The translations under genes and the position numbers were made by a program. This document shows positions 34,375-43,297 of a stretch of 64,000 nucleotides of DNA, in pieces; position 1 is the stretch's first letter, and each line of letters opens with the position of its first letter. Origin of the DNA: Pseudophaeobacter sp. (GTDB lineage: Bacteria; Pseudomonadota; Alphaproteobacteria; Rhodobacterales; Rhodobacteraceae); assembly GCA_027019165.1 (NCBI GenBank), contig JALUXC010000002.1, forward strand, positions 372,001-436,000. Reading direction: 5' to 3'. Below the pieces are notes generated by a model that was not told the origin of the DNA, did not search any database, and saw only the letters and a program-made list of their open reading frames with translations.

Positions 34375-34687
34375 AGGCGGTCTCCGGTTACTATGTATGA
34401 GCGGCGCTTAACACTGCATGCAGGTATAGGCAACTGTTTTACTCAGGAAATTGAACTACTGTCGTTAAAAAGGGATCGGCAAATCGCACAATTGAAGGGG
34501 AACCGTGCAGAAACGTCCAAATGCGGCTGCTTTTTTGCCATTTTGCGCGCCTATGACGGAAGGCCAAAAGACACAGGATAGACGCGTCACCAGCCTGAAG
34601 CGCTGTAGTTAGACACGCAGAAGCGACCCGCAAACCAGAAGTGAAAAATATCGTCGCGCAGTCCGATTGCAAAAAGGTCCGGGCCCA
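34375..34687. other. Divergent intergenic region, iron-type ABC operon and Hint gene
   Basis: About 310 bases, visibly AT-richer than the flanking genes, that should hold the promoters of the ABC operon (minus) and the Hint gene (plus). I looked for Fur, Irr and RirA-like boxes and found none I could support. No gene-like frame has a ribosome site. Confidence 0.5.
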
Positions 34688-36109
34688 ATGGCCAATATTG
34701 ACATCCTTCGAAGTGATGGAACGCCGCGCGAAACCGACTATGGCGTTCGCTCTGATACATCGTCGCGCGGGGTCGACCTTGAAGGGGCGCAGATCACCGC
34801 GACCTATGCCGATGGCACCACCGAGACGCTGACGTGGAAAGCCCTTGACCCCTACACAACGGGCGGAGCCAGCGGCACGGACATCAAAATGTTCTTTGGG
34901 TACAGCTGGCACGAGCTGACAACCACAAAGACACTTGCCTCGCTCAGTATCGACCTGTCGCCGGCGAACTCGGTCTTTGATACCACGACGGCGATGGGGG
35001 ACGATCCCAGCGCCCCCTCGACGCCGGGATCCCTCAATGGCTTTCCTTTCAAGCTGGCGCCGGACTACGCAGATACCACAGGCGATATCACAGCGACCTA
35101 TTCAAACATCGTGAACCTGTCCGGCAACGCTCCGGTTGGCGATCTCTACACGACAATGACGATCGATTTTTCCGGGCTGCCCGGCGGTGGGCTGTTGGGG
35201 CGGCTTGACTGGAATTCCGACATCGACACGATGACCGGCCCATTCAAAGACACGCTCGATGCGGTCGATGACGTCCTGACGATTTCCGGCGACGGGTCCG
35301 AGCAGTTGAACATTCTGGACAACGACCAACATAGCGATGGGACCGAGCTTTCAATCACCCAGATCAACGGTCAAGCAATTGCGCCCGGCGGATCGGTGAC
35401 CCTGCCCAGCGGCGAGGTTGTGACACTCAACGCCGACGGCACGCTGTCGATCACCAATGACAGCACCGTCAATGAGATCAACACGTTTTCCTACACGGTC
35501 GACGATGGGCAAGGCCACACGGATGTCGGGACCGTGACGGTCAAGACCAATGTCAAAGTGCCGCCCTGTTTTGTCGCCGGGACGCTCATCCGCACCCCGA
35601 AAGGCGACGTTGCGGTTGAGGATCTGGAGATCGGAGACCTTGTTCTCACCCGCGATCACGGCCCTCAACGCCTGCGCTGGATCGGACGCTGTCACCGCCG
35701 GGCTGAAGGGGTCAACGCGCCGATCACCTTTGCCGCAAATGCAATCGGGGTCCATGGTCCCATCTCGGTCTCTCCAAATCACCGGGTTCTGCTGCGGTCA
35801 GAAATGGCAGAGCTGCTTTTTGGTCAGCGCGAAGTGCTGGTCAAGGCCAAGCATCTGTTGAACGACCAGACCATCCGCATCGATGCCCATGGCGGTTTGG
35901 TGACCTATGTGCACCTCCTGTTCGACCAGCACGAGATCGTCATCTGTGACGGCTTTGCCAGCGAAAGCTATCACCCCGGCGCCGAGACTTTGGACGCTTT
36001 CGATCCCGAGACCCGCGCCGAAGTTCTGGAACTGATGGCTGAGATGGAAACCTACGGCCCAACCGCGCGGCTTGAGATCAAGGCCCACGAAAGTCGGCTT
36101 TTGACCTGA
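34688..36109 (+). CDS. Secreted Hint-domain protein with VCBS-like domain
   Basis: A 473-residue protein in three parts: an N-terminal beta-rich region of unknown type (1-185), one VCBS/cadherin-like repeat (about 190-285; DAVDDVLTISGDGSEQLNILDND to FSYTVDDGQGHTDVGTVTV), and a Hint domain from Cys294 (PPCFVAGTLIRTPKGDVAVEDLEIGD) with His365 in SPNHRVLL. Hint domains can cleave their own backbone at the cysteine. Such proteins are common in Roseobacter-group genomes and are thought to leave by type I secretion, having no classical signal peptide. It stands alone. The start MANIDIL is preferred over a codon seven residues upstream. Confidence 0.85.
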   Translation: MANIDILRSDGTPRETDYGVRSDTSSRGVDLEGAQITATYADGTTETLTWKALDPYTTGGASGTDIKMFFGYSWHELTTTKTLASLSIDLSPANSVFDTTTAMGDDPSAPSTPGSLNGFPFKLAPDYADTTGDITATYSNIVNLSGNAPVGDLYTTMTIDFSGLPGGGLLGRLDWNSDIDTMTGPFKDTLDAVDDVLTISGDGSEQLNILDNDQHSDGTELSITQINGQAIAPGGSVTLPSGEVVTLNADGTLSITNDSTVNEINTFSYTVDDGQGHTDVGTVTVKTNVKVPPCFVAGTLIRTPKGDVAVEDLEIGDLVLTRDHGPQRLRWIGRCHRRAEGVNAPITFAANAIGVHGPISVSPNHRVLLRSEMAELLFGQREVLVKAKHLLNDQTIRIDAHGGLVTYVHLLFDQHEIVICDGFASESYHPGAETLDAFDPETRAEVLELMAEMETYGPTARLEIKAHESRLLT

Positions 36110-36111
36110 GC

Positions 36112-36146
36112 AAAAAAGCCGCCAACCGGGGTTTCCGGTCGGCGGC
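36112..36146 (-). terminator. Terminator after the aldehyde dehydrogenase gene
   Basis: A 12-bp stem with one mismatch (36118-36129 with 36135-36146) has a 5-base loop. On the minus strand it is followed by a run of six T, and it starts 22 bases after the dehydrogenase stop. It may also slow plus-strand transcripts of the Hint gene. Confidence 0.82.
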
Positions 36147-36167
36147 CATCTGTTTGGTTCAGATCGA

Positions 36168-37688
36168 TCAGAAGAAGCCGAGCTTGTTCGGATTGTAGCT
36201 GACCAGCATGTTCTTGGTCTGCTGATAGTGATCCAGCATCATCTTGTGGGTCTCGCGCCCGATACCGGATTGCTTGTAGCCGCCAAAGGCCGCATGCGCC
36301 GGGTAGGCATGATAGTTGTTTACCCAGACGCGACCGGCTTCGATATTGCGGCCAAAACGATAGGCGCGGGTGCCGTCACGGGTCCAGACACCGGCGCCAA
36401 GGCCGTACATGGTGTCATTGGCGATCTGCAGCGCTTCTTCCTCGGTCTTGAAGGTGGTCACCGAAACCACGGGGCCAAAGATCTCTTCCTGGAAGACACG
36501 CATCTTGTTGTGTCCCTTCAGGATCGTGGGCTGGATGTAAAAACCGCCCGACAAATCGCCGTTAAAGCGTTCGGCATCGCCGCCGACCAGCACCTCTGCC
36601 CCCTCTTCCACGCCGATGGTCAGATAGGACAGGATCTTGTCTTGCTGCTCTGCGCTGGCCTGCGCGCCCACCATGGTTTCCAGATCGCGCGGATCGCCGC
36701 GCTTGATCGCCTTCACACGTTCGATGCAGCGGGCGATGAACTCTTCGTAGATGTCTTCCTGGATCAGCGCGCGGCTGGGGCAGGTGCAGACCTCACCCTG
36801 GTTGAAAGCAAAAAGCACAAAGCCTTCGACCGCCTTGTCGAGAAAGGCGTCATCTTCGGCCATGACATCGGAAAAGAAGATGTTGGGGGATTTGCCGCCG
36901 AGTTCCAGCGTCACCGGGATCAGGTTCTCGGTTGCGGCCTGCATGATGATGCGGCCCGTTTCGGTCGATCCGGTAAAGGCGATCTTGGCAATGCGCGAAG
37001 ATTTGGCGAGCGGCCCGCCCACTTCGGGGCCCATGCCGTTGACGATGTTGAGAACGCCCGGCGGCAAAAGGTCGGCAATCGCCTCAACCAGCACCATGAT
37101 GGCCGCAGGGGTCTGCTCGGCCGGTTTCAGCACGATGCAGTTGCCCGCCGCCAGCGCAGGCGCCAGTTTCCAGGCCGCCATCAGCACCGAAAAGTTCCAG
37201 GGAATGATCTGCCCGACCACGCCCAGCGGTTCATGGAAGTGATAGGCCACTGTGTCGTGGTCGATCTCGGACATGCTGCCTTCCTGCCCGCGCAGCACGC
37301 CCGCGAAATAGCGGAAGTGATCCACCGCCAGCGGGATATCCGCCGCCATCGTCTCGCGCAGAGGTTTGCCGTTGTCCCAGGTTTCCGCGGTCGCGATGAT
37401 CTCGAGGTTCTCTTCGATCCGGTCCGCAATCTTCAACAGCATGTTGGAGCGTTCCGCAGCCGAGGTCTTACCCCAGGCGTCCTTTGCAGCATGGGCCGCG
37501 TCCAGCGCCAGCTCTACATCCTCGGCGGTCGAGCGGGCCACTTCGCAGACCTTGGCCCCCGTGATCGGGGTGATATTGTCGAAATACTGCCCCTTCGCAG
37601 GCGGCATGAACGTGCCGCCGATAAAGTTGTCATAGCGCATTTTGAAGGGCGAGGTGTAGCCGCCCGCAACTTGGGTCATTTCATTCAT
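36168..37688 (-). CDS. Aldehyde dehydrogenase (AldB/ExaC/AcoD type)
   Basis: NAD(P)-dependent enzyme oxidising aldehydes such as acetaldehyde to acids. From the ATG at 37688 it has 506 residues, the usual length for AldB/ExaC. The catalytic cysteine lies in [14 protein letters not shown], the general-base glutamate in [13 protein letters not shown], the cofactor loop is GSTETGR, and the [21 protein letters not shown] region is typical. GGAGGAAC lies 7 bases before the start. An AcoR-like regulator gene is immediately upstream in the same direction, and a terminator follows. Confidence 0.94.
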   Translation of the reverse strand: MNEMTQVAGGYTSPFKMRYDNFIGGTFMPPAKGQYFDNITPITGAKVCEVARSTAEDVELALDAAHAAKDAWGKTSAAERSNMLLKIADRIEENLEIIATAETWDNGKPLRETMAADIPLAVDHFRYFAGVLRGQEGSMSEIDHDTVAYHFHEPLGVVGQIIPWNFSVLMAAWKLAPALAAGNCIVLKPAEQTPAAIMVLVEAIADLLPPGVLNIVNGMGPEVGGPLAKSSRIAKIAFTGSTETGRIIMQAATENLIPVTLELGGKSPNIFFSDVMAEDDAFLDKAVEGFVLFAFNQGEVCTCPSRALIQEDIYEEFIARCIERVKAIKRGDPRDLETMVGAQASAEQQDKILSYLTIGVEEGAEVLVGGDAERFNGDLSGGFYIQPTILKGHNKMRVFQEEIFGPVVSVTTFKTEEEALQIANDTMYGLGAGVWTRDGTRAYRFGRNIEAGRVWVNNYHAYPAHAAFGGYKQSGIGRETHKMMLDHYQQTKNMLVSYNPNKLGFF

Positions 37689-37791
37689 TTGATGTTCCTC
37701 CATGTCTCCCGGTCCTCCGCCGGGGATGAAGGCACCCTGTTGCAAGACGACCCGCCCTGTCAGCCGGGGGAAAACAGGCATCAGCGCCAGA

Positions 37792-37811
37792 CTGTCTCAG
37801 GAGTGAGACAG
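37792..37811. promoter_or_regulatory. Inverted repeat at end of regulator gene, candidate upstream activator site
   Basis: CTGTCTCA (37792-37799) and TGAGACAG (37804-37811) are a perfect 8-bp inverted repeat with a 4-base spacer, overlapping the stop codon of the AcoR-like gene and lying about 105 bases upstream of the dehydrogenase start. No U-tract follows on the minus strand, so an operator for the regulator is favoured over a terminator. Confidence 0.45.
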
Positions 37812-38777
37812 GTCCGAGCCGCTTTCACCAATGCCCAGCCGTTTCATACGCCGGTAAAGGGTCGCGCGCCCGATCCCAAGGGCACGGGCAGCCTCGGAAA
37901 CATTGCCATCCGCGCGTGACAGCGCGCGCACCACGGCTGCACGCTCGGCCTTTTCAAAGCCGGTCGGCCCCGCCTCGCGGCCAAAAAGGTCAGACGCAGG
38001 GGTGGACCGGATCGGCCCCGAGGCGCTGAGGCCAAAGGCCCGGCGCGCACCGCGCGTTGCCCCCAGCAGCAGGTCATCGCCGTCGACCGCCAGCAGCATG
38101 GCCGCATCGCTGTCGTCATTGTCTGCCACGATGATCCGCGCCTTGGGAAAGGCGGCGCGGAAGGTGTCCACCTCGATCTGGCGCGCGGTCTGGGCGACCT
38201 GCGCCGCGATCAGCCTATTGAAGGCCTCGGTCTGATCCGCGCGCGCCGAGGAGACATCCAGCGCCCCGATCAGCTCTCCTTCGGGGCCAAAGATCGGGGC
38301 ATCCATACAGCTCATGCCGGTGTTGCGGGCGTGGAAGTGTTCGTCGCGGTGTATGATCACCCGGCGGCTTTCGGCGATACAGGTGCCGATCCCATTGGTC
38401 CCTTCCGAGGCTTCGGACCAATCGGAGCCCGGCGTCAGCCCCCATGTCTCGAACACCGCACGGTCGCCATCGGCCGCGCGCAGATCCAGCACCACGCCTT
38501 CGGCGTCGGTCAGCAGAACACCACAGCCCGAGCTGCCGACAAGCTGATAAAGACTGTCGAGCTTGGGCAGGGCAATCCGGTGCATCACCTCGGATTTTTC
38601 GCGCCTCTGGGCCAGTTCCATTTCTGTGATGCGCTGCACATCGCCGCGCTGGCCTGGATCCAGCCCATGATGATCGAGCGAGCGCCGCCACGAGGCCGCG
38701 AGCCGCGAGCGCGCCGCAGCGCTTGGATCGCTTGCCGTTTTGACCACCCGGGTGATGTGCAGATCCGTCTTCGCCAC
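37797..38777 (-). CDS. AcoR-like GAF/Fis regulator lacking the AAA+ domain
   Basis: A 326-residue regulator. The N-terminal two thirds resemble AcoR, with SRLAASWRRSLDHHGLDPG followed by a GAF-like sensor (GCGVLLTDAEGVVLDLR, EGTNGIGTCIAESRRVIIHRDEHF). The C-terminus is a Fis-type helix-turn-helix (ALSRADGNVSEAARALGIGRATLYRRMKRLGI). The sigma-54-activating AAA+ domain that AcoR has between these parts is absent: no GAFTGA or Walker motifs. The GTG at 38777, 6 bases after GGAGGGGAGG, is chosen; 108 residues further upstream in frame look non-coding. It probably controls the adjacent aldehyde dehydrogenase. Confidence 0.88.
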   Translation of the reverse strand: MAKTDLHITRVVKTASDPSAAARSRLAASWRRSLDHHGLDPGQRGDVQRITEMELAQRREKSEVMHRIALPKLDSLYQLVGSSGCGVLLTDAEGVVLDLRAADGDRAVFETWGLTPGSDWSEASEGTNGIGTCIAESRRVIIHRDEHFHARNTGMSCMDAPIFGPEGELIGALDVSSARADQTEAFNRLIAAQVAQTARQIEVDTFRAAFPKARIIVADNDDSDAAMLLAVDGDDLLLGATRGARRAFGLSASGPIRSTPASDLFGREAGPTGFEKAERAAVVRALSRADGNVSEAARALGIGRATLYRRMKRLGIGESGSDLSHS

Positions 38778-38889
38778 GGCCCCCTCCCCTCCGTTTCCTC
38801 CCGTTTGAGTGACGCTAGGGCAATTTTGACCATTAGGAAACCTCAGCCCAGCGGCCTGCTTTATGCCGCAGCGCGGCGAGTTGCGGTGC

Positions 38890-38935
38890 TTGACACCTGA
38901 TCCTCCAGCACCTAGCAAAATCTCCAATGTTTTGC
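38890..38935 (+). promoter_or_regulatory. Possible promoter/operator of the GntR gene
   Basis: TTGACA at 38890-38895 is a consensus -35 box. About 17 bases on lies an inverted repeat, GCAAAA (38915-38920) with TTTTGC (38930-38935), that would overlap the -10 region and could be an autoregulatory GntR site. The -10 box itself is poor. Confidence 0.35.
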
Positions 38936-38951
38936 AGACTGGTGGACAGTT

Positions 38952-39614
38952 TTGATCTTTGGGGGGAAACATCGGGAGGACGACACTGTCGTCGAAATGC
39001 TGGCGTCCGCCCTGCGGCGCGACATTTCCTTTGGGGTTCTGGCTCCTGATCAAAAGCTCAAGATTGAACAGTTGCGTCAACGCTACGGCGGGTCGAACCA
39101 CTCCATGCGCGAAACGCTGCGGATGCTCACCGTTGAGGGCATGGTCGAAGCCACAGCCCAGCGCGGATTTCGCGTGACCTCAGCCACCGAACAGGACCGC
39201 AACGACATTCTGCTGATGCGGCTCAGCCTCGAAGCGCTGGCCCTGTCGCGGGCCCTGCAGCATGGCGATGTGGACTGGGAAGCATCCGTGATAGCCGCGG
39301 CGCACCGTTTAGACCGGGCCGATCACGCGGTTCAAAGCAGCCCGGACGATGTCACAGCGCTGGAATGGGACGAAACCTGCCGGGCCTTTTCCTTTGCCGT
39401 GCTGGGAGCCTGCGACAGCCCCCGCATGCTCGATACCATCGGTCGCCATTTTGACCAGTCGCGCCGGTTCCGCCTGACCCTTTTGCGCGAGGGGCGCATC
39501 GATTTTGCCGAGCGCGCAAGGCGACGAGAGGCTTTGAAGGTCGCGATCATTGCACGGGATGAGGTCGCAGCGCTGGCCTTGCTCGAGACAGATATCCGCG
39601 CCGAGATGACATAG
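38952..39614 (+). CDS. GntR family transcriptional regulator (FCD type)
   Basis: Regulator of 220 residues. The N-terminal winged helix reads ALRRDISFGVLAPDQKLKIEQLRQRYGGSNHSMRETLRMLTVEGMVEATAQRGFRV, the classical GntR pattern, and the rest is a helical FCD effector domain (LMRLSLEALALSRAL, DETCRAFSFAVLGACDSPRML). The TTG start at 38952 is uncertain: it has no good ribosome site, but the next ATG (38997) would cut into the first helix. It is upstream of and co-directional with the ABC importer genes and probably controls them. Confidence 0.88.
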   Translation: MIFGGKHREDDTVVEMLASALRRDISFGVLAPDQKLKIEQLRQRYGGSNHSMRETLRMLTVEGMVEATAQRGFRVTSATEQDRNDILLMRLSLEALALSRALQHGDVDWEASVIAAAHRLDRADHAVQSSPDDVTALEWDETCRAFSFAVLGACDSPRMLDTIGRHFDQSRRFRLTLLREGRIDFAERARRREALKVAIIARDEVAALALLETDIRAEMT

Positions 39615-39665
39615 GCGCGGCACCAGATTTGAACGACAGGTTGCTATTCAGGGAGGAGCACCACA

Positions 39666-40688
39666 ATGACACCATTCAACAGACGTCAGGCCATGGGCCT
39701 TTTGGGCGCGGCAGCGGCAACTGGGCTTGCAGCCCCGGCCATTGCCAAGAACAGCAAGGCTGTTGTGGGCGCGCTGAGCCTCACCAGCCATTCGGGCAGC
39801 TTCATCGCCGTCGAGCGCAACTACTTTGCCGAGGCGGGGCTTGATGTTGAGCTGAAGTTCTTTCAGGCGGCGCAGCCCATGGCCGTGGCCATCGCCAGCG
39901 GTGATGTGGATTTTGGCGTCACGGCAATCTCTGGCGGGCTGCTGAGCCTTGCGCAAAAAGGCGCAGTCAAGGTGATCGGCGGCGCCCTGTCCGAAGAGGC
40001 TGGAATAGACGGTCAAAAGATCCTCGCCTCGGACGCGGCGTTCCAGGCGGGCCTGACCAGCCCCGAGGCACTGGGTGGCAAACGCTTTGGCATGACCACC
40101 GCCGGCTCCTCATTCCACTACATGGGCTCGAAAATCGCCGCCGCACATGGGGTAGACGACCTGAAGTTCGTGCCCCTGCAAAAGGTCGGTGCGATCATCG
40201 GCGCGCTCAAGTCCGGCCAGATTGATGCCTGGTCCATCGTTCCGCACATCGCCAAGGCGTTGGCCGGTTCGGGTGCGGTCCATATCATAGGAGATGTGGC
40301 TGATTACCTGCCGGACTATCAGGTGACAACCGTTTTCACCTCGGCCCAGAACGCAGCCAATGACCGGGGCTTGGTCGAAACCTTCCTTGCAGGCTTTACC
40401 CGTGGGGTGAGCGACTTCAACGCCATCATGGTGGAGAAATCTCAGGGCGATGCGGCGATTAACGAGATGGTGCAGCTGATCCACAAATACGTCTACACCG
40501 ACCGGCCCCTTGAAAAGGCCGCGCCTTCGATCATCAACGGGGCGATGCGCATCAACGAAGGCGCCGCGATCAATGTGGCTTCGGTCCGAGACCAGTTGGA
40601 GTGGATGCAATCGGCCGGACTGGTGGATAGCGCTATCACGCTCGATACCTTCCTCGACACCTCTTACGTCGACACCATCGGCGCCTGA
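39666..40688 (+). CDS. ABC substrate-binding protein, nitrate/sulfonate/taurine type
   Basis: Periplasmic binding protein of 340 residues in the SsuA/TauA/ThiY (NMT1-like) family. The N-terminus NRRQAMGLLGAAAATGLAAPAIA is a twin-arginine signal. Mature-part landmarks are FIAVERNYFAEAGLDVELKFF, AVAIASGDVDFGVTA and GALKSGQIDAWSIVPHIA. GGAGGAGC lies upstream of the ATG. The substrate cannot be assigned; no sulfonatase or pyrimidine-degradation gene adjoins it. First gene of a three-gene importer operon, followed by a hairpin. Confidence 0.88.
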   Translation: MTPFNRRQAMGLLGAAAATGLAAPAIAKNSKAVVGALSLTSHSGSFIAVERNYFAEAGLDVELKFFQAAQPMAVAIASGDVDFGVTAISGGLLSLAQKGAVKVIGGALSEEAGIDGQKILASDAAFQAGLTSPEALGGKRFGMTTAGSSFHYMGSKIAAAHGVDDLKFVPLQKVGAIIGALKSGQIDAWSIVPHIAKALAGSGAVHIIGDVADYLPDYQVTTVFTSAQNAANDRGLVETFLAGFTRGVSDFNAIMVEKSQGDAAINEMVQLIHKYVYTDRPLEKAAPSIINGAMRINEGAAINVASVRDQLEWMQSAGLVDSAITLDTFLDTSYVDTIGA

Positions 40689-40703
40689 AACCACTGAAAC
40701 CAT

Positions 40704-40732
40704 CGCGGGGCAGCAAGAGGGTTTGCCCCGCG
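40704..40732 (+). promoter_or_regulatory. Intercistronic hairpin after the SsuA-like gene
   Basis: CGCGGGGCA (40704-40712) and TGCCCCGCG (40724-40732) form a perfect 9-bp stem with an 11-base loop, 15 bases after the binding-protein stop. No U-tract follows, so it is read as an expression-balancing hairpin. Confidence 0.68.
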
Positions 40733-40754
40733 CATCAATCAAGGGCCAAAAGCC

Positions 40755-41522
40755 ATGGATATCCGACTGGACGGGGTCAGCCATCACTATGGCAGCACAG
40801 AGGTGCTGCGCGACATATCGCTGGACGTTCCGTCCGGGCAGATCGTTTGCCTGGTTGGCCCCTCAGGCTGCGGGAAGTCGACGCTTTTGCGTTTCATGGG
40901 CGGCCTGGAAAAGCCCGAGGCCGGGCGTGTTCTGCAGATCGGCACACCTCCAGAGGGCTGCCTCAACCCGCTGACCTATGTGTTTCAGGACTTTGCCCTG
41001 CTGCCCTGGCGCAGCGTTGAGGGCAATATCTCTTTGGTGCTGGAGGATCACGGCATCAAAGGCAAAGCCGCCAAGGACATCATCCGTGACGTTCTGGCGC
41101 GCACCAAGCTTTCCGATTTTGCAAAGGCGCTGCCAAAACAGCTGTCGGGCGGCATGAAGCAGCGCGTTGCCATTGCCCGCGCCTTGGCGGTGAATCCGGC
41201 GGTGATGCTAATGGATGAGCCTTTGTCAGCGCTGGACAGCCAGACCCGCGAATTGCTGATGGATGATCTGATTGCGCTTTGGACGCGCGCGCCCTTTACC
41301 GCCGTCTATGTGACTCACAACCTGGCCGAAGCGGTGCGGCTGGGTCATCGCATAGTTGTCCTGTCCCGGCGTCCGGGCCGCATCCGCGAGGTGGTTGAGA
41401 TCGACAAACCACTGGCCGAGCGCGGCTATGCCGACCCGGATCTGGAAGAGGTGCAAAAGCATCTTTGGGATCTGATGCGCGACGAGGCGCGCGCCGCCGA
41501 TGAGGAGCTGCTGCATGTCTGA
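40755..41522 (+). CDS. ABC transporter ATP-binding protein, SsuB/TauB type
   Basis: ATPase of 255 residues. Walker A is VGPSGCGKSTLL, the Q-loop is YVFQDFALLPWRSVEGN, the signature is LSGGMKQRVAIARAL, and Walker B is VMLMDEPLSALD. The LPWRSV segment after the Q-loop is typical of the nitrate/sulfonate/taurine group. It overlaps the permease gene by eight bases. Confidence 0.93.
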   Translation: MDIRLDGVSHHYGSTEVLRDISLDVPSGQIVCLVGPSGCGKSTLLRFMGGLEKPEAGRVLQIGTPPEGCLNPLTYVFQDFALLPWRSVEGNISLVLEDHGIKGKAAKDIIRDVLARTKLSDFAKALPKQLSGGMKQRVAIARALAVNPAVMLMDEPLSALDSQTRELLMDDLIALWTRAPFTAVYVTHNLAEAVRLGHRIVVLSRRPGRIREVVEIDKPLAERGYADPDLEEVQKHLWDLMRDEARAADEELLHV

Positions 41523-42336
41523 TCTGACAAACAGCCCGCAGCAGGTGAAAGGACCTGTGGAAATCCGGTTTCGCGGTGCAGGCTTTGCTCCCAAACCTCA
41601 GAAATGGGTGGGGGCCGCGGTTTTTGTACTGCTGATTGCCATCGTGGAATGGGGCACGCGCAGTGGCTTTATTTCGGCGTTGACCCTGCCCAAACCTTCG
41701 GATGTGCTGGCCACCTTTGGAGAGCTTTGGCAATCGGGCATGCTGTTCCAGCATCTGGCCCCATCGCTGACCCGGCTGGCTGTCGGAGCCTCGATCGGGG
41801 CCGGAATAGGCATCTGCGTGGGTGTGTTGATCGGGCTGTTTTCATATGTGCGATCCGGCCTTGTGCCGCTGGTCGCTGCCATCTTTCCGATCCCGAAGAT
41901 CGCGCTCTTGCCGCTTTTTGTGATCTGGTTCGGGATTGACGAGGGATCAAAGTACGCGCTGATCGCCTTTGGCACCTTCACGCCCACGGTGGTTGCCACC
42001 TATGGGGCGGTGGACAATGTCGACCGCTCGCTGATCCGCATGGGGCAAAGTTTTGGCCTCAGCTGGCTGTCCATTGTGCGCAAGATCGTGCTTCCGGGTG
42101 CCATGCCGGGGATCCTGTCGGGGCTGCGCATCAGCCTGGCCATTGCCATCATCCTGCTGGTCGCCGCCGAGATGCTGGGCGCGCAATACGGGATCGGGGC
42201 CTATATCCTTGAGGCAGGCTCGCTTTATGATCTGGAGCGGCTTTTTGCAGGCGTGGTCATCCTGTCGCTGCTTGGCGTTTTGACCTCTGGCGCCATCGGT
42301 CTGGTGGAACGTCGCCTGCTCAGCTGGCGCAGCTAA
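41515..42336 (+). CDS. ABC transporter permease, SsuC/TauC type
   Basis: Inner-membrane permease of 273 residues with six hydrophobic segments. The EAA loop reads MGQSFGLSWLSIVRKIVLPGAMPGILSGLRISLAIA, typical of this group. The ATG at 41515 inside the end of the ATPase gene is chosen over the frame start at 41500. Last gene of the operon; a stem-loop lies between it and the convergent qorB-like gene. Confidence 0.92.
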   Translation: MSDLTNSPQQVKGPVEIRFRGAGFAPKPQKWVGAAVFVLLIAIVEWGTRSGFISALTLPKPSDVLATFGELWQSGMLFQHLAPSLTRLAVGASIGAGIGICVGVLIGLFSYVRSGLVPLVAAIFPIPKIALLPLFVIWFGIDEGSKYALIAFGTFTPTVVATYGAVDNVDRSLIRMGQSFGLSWLSIVRKIVLPGAMPGILSGLRISLAIAIILLVAAEMLGAQYGIGAYILEAGSLYDLERLFAGVVILSLLGVLTSGAIGLVERRLLSWRS

Positions 42337-42353
42337 TCACATGCACGCACAGG

Positions 42354-42385
42354 AAGGGAGCCGACCGTTTCGACCGGCCCCCTTT
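42354..42385. terminator. Possible bidirectional terminator between convergent genes
   Basis: AAGGGAGCCG (42354-42363) pairs with CGGCCCCCTT (42375-42384) with one mismatch, between the convergent importer permease and qorB-like genes. U-tracts are poor on both sides, so strength is doubtful. Confidence 0.45.
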
Positions 42386-42388
42386 GAC

Positions 42389-43237
42389 TCAAACAGCGAG
42401 CGCCGCTTTGACGGCTTCGTTCAACGATGTCGTGGGTCGGCCGATCAGCTTGGACAGGGTCTTGCTTTCGTCCAGCAACCAGCCGTCGGCAGCGTGAACA
42501 TCGGCGTCGGTGATCAGCTCAGGCACACCGGGCGGCAGACCGATGCTGGACAAAAGCGCCATGTAGTCGTCCTTGGGCATATTCACATAGGGCAGTGGCT
42601 TGCCAATTTGAGCTGATGTTTCTGCAGCAATATCCGCAAGGCTGAAAGGCGCATCACATCCAAGCTCATAGATCTTGTTTTCGTGACCCGCCTCGCTGGC
42701 GACTGCGGCCAATGCCTCGGCCAGATCCTGCCGGGTTGCCGGGCTGACTTTCGCCTCACCAGCGGATCCCACCAGCGCCCCATTGGCGATGGCCGCACCA
42801 AGACCGGCGGTCCAGTTCTCGGTGTACCAAGGGTTGCGCAGGATCGTATAGCTCAATCCACAATCCTTGAGCAGAGCCTCCGTCGCCTTGTGATCCGCCG
42901 CAATCATTAGGGGCGAAGTGTCTGCTTTCACGATAGAAGTATAGATGATGCGGTGAACGCCAGCACCTTTGGCAGCTTCAATCGCGTTGCGGTGCTGGCC
43001 GACACGGTCGTTGAACTCACTGGCAGAAATCAGCACGAGGACATCGACGCCCTGCAGCGCGGCATCCAGTGAGGCCCGGTCCGTATAATCCCCCTGGCGG
43101 ACCTCAACCCCCAGCGATGCGGCCTTTTCAGGGGTGCGGGCGATGGCGACAATCTCGGCCTCTGGGGCGCGGGTCTTGAGTTCGGCAATGGCAAGTTGGC
43201 CCAGCTGGCCTGTGGCCCCGGTAACTGCAATCTTCAT
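42389..43237 (-). CDS. qorB: NAD(P)H-binding quinone oxidoreductase (QorB-like)
   Basis: Atypical SDR of 282 residues in the NmrA-like group. The NADP-binding motif is VTGATGQLGQLAIAEL, followed by VVAIARTPEKAASL-like strand and the VHRIIYTSIVKAD and LSYTILRNPWYTENW segments that match E. coli QorB (YtfG). It is divergent from an HxlR regulator, exactly as qorB and qorR are in E. coli. It probably reduces quinones or other electrophiles. A CAGGAGAAAAG site precedes the ATG. Confidence 0.88.
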   Translation of the reverse strand: MKIAVTGATGQLGQLAIAELKTRAPEAEIVAIARTPEKAASLGVEVRQGDYTDRASLDAALQGVDVLVLISASEFNDRVGQHRNAIEAAKGAGVHRIIYTSIVKADTSPLMIAADHKATEALLKDCGLSYTILRNPWYTENWTAGLGAAIANGALVGSAGEAKVSPATRQDLAEALAAVASEAGHENKIYELGCDAPFSLADIAAETSAQIGKPLPYVNMPKDDYMALLSSIGLPPGVPELITDADVHAADGWLLDESKTLSKLIGRPTTSLNEAVKAALAV

Positions 43238-43297
43238 CTCTTTTCTCCTGTTTGAGAATGGCAGATGTGGAACAGCTAGTTGACCAACTTACGAATA

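Noticed and set aside
34375-34687. Fur, Irr or RirA box before the iron-type ABC operon
   Set aside because: No sequence close enough to a known consensus was seen on either strand.
37689-37796. Sigma-54 promoter before the aldehyde dehydrogenase
   Set aside because: No GG-N10-GC arrangement fits, and the neighbouring regulator lacks the AAA+ domain such a promoter would need.
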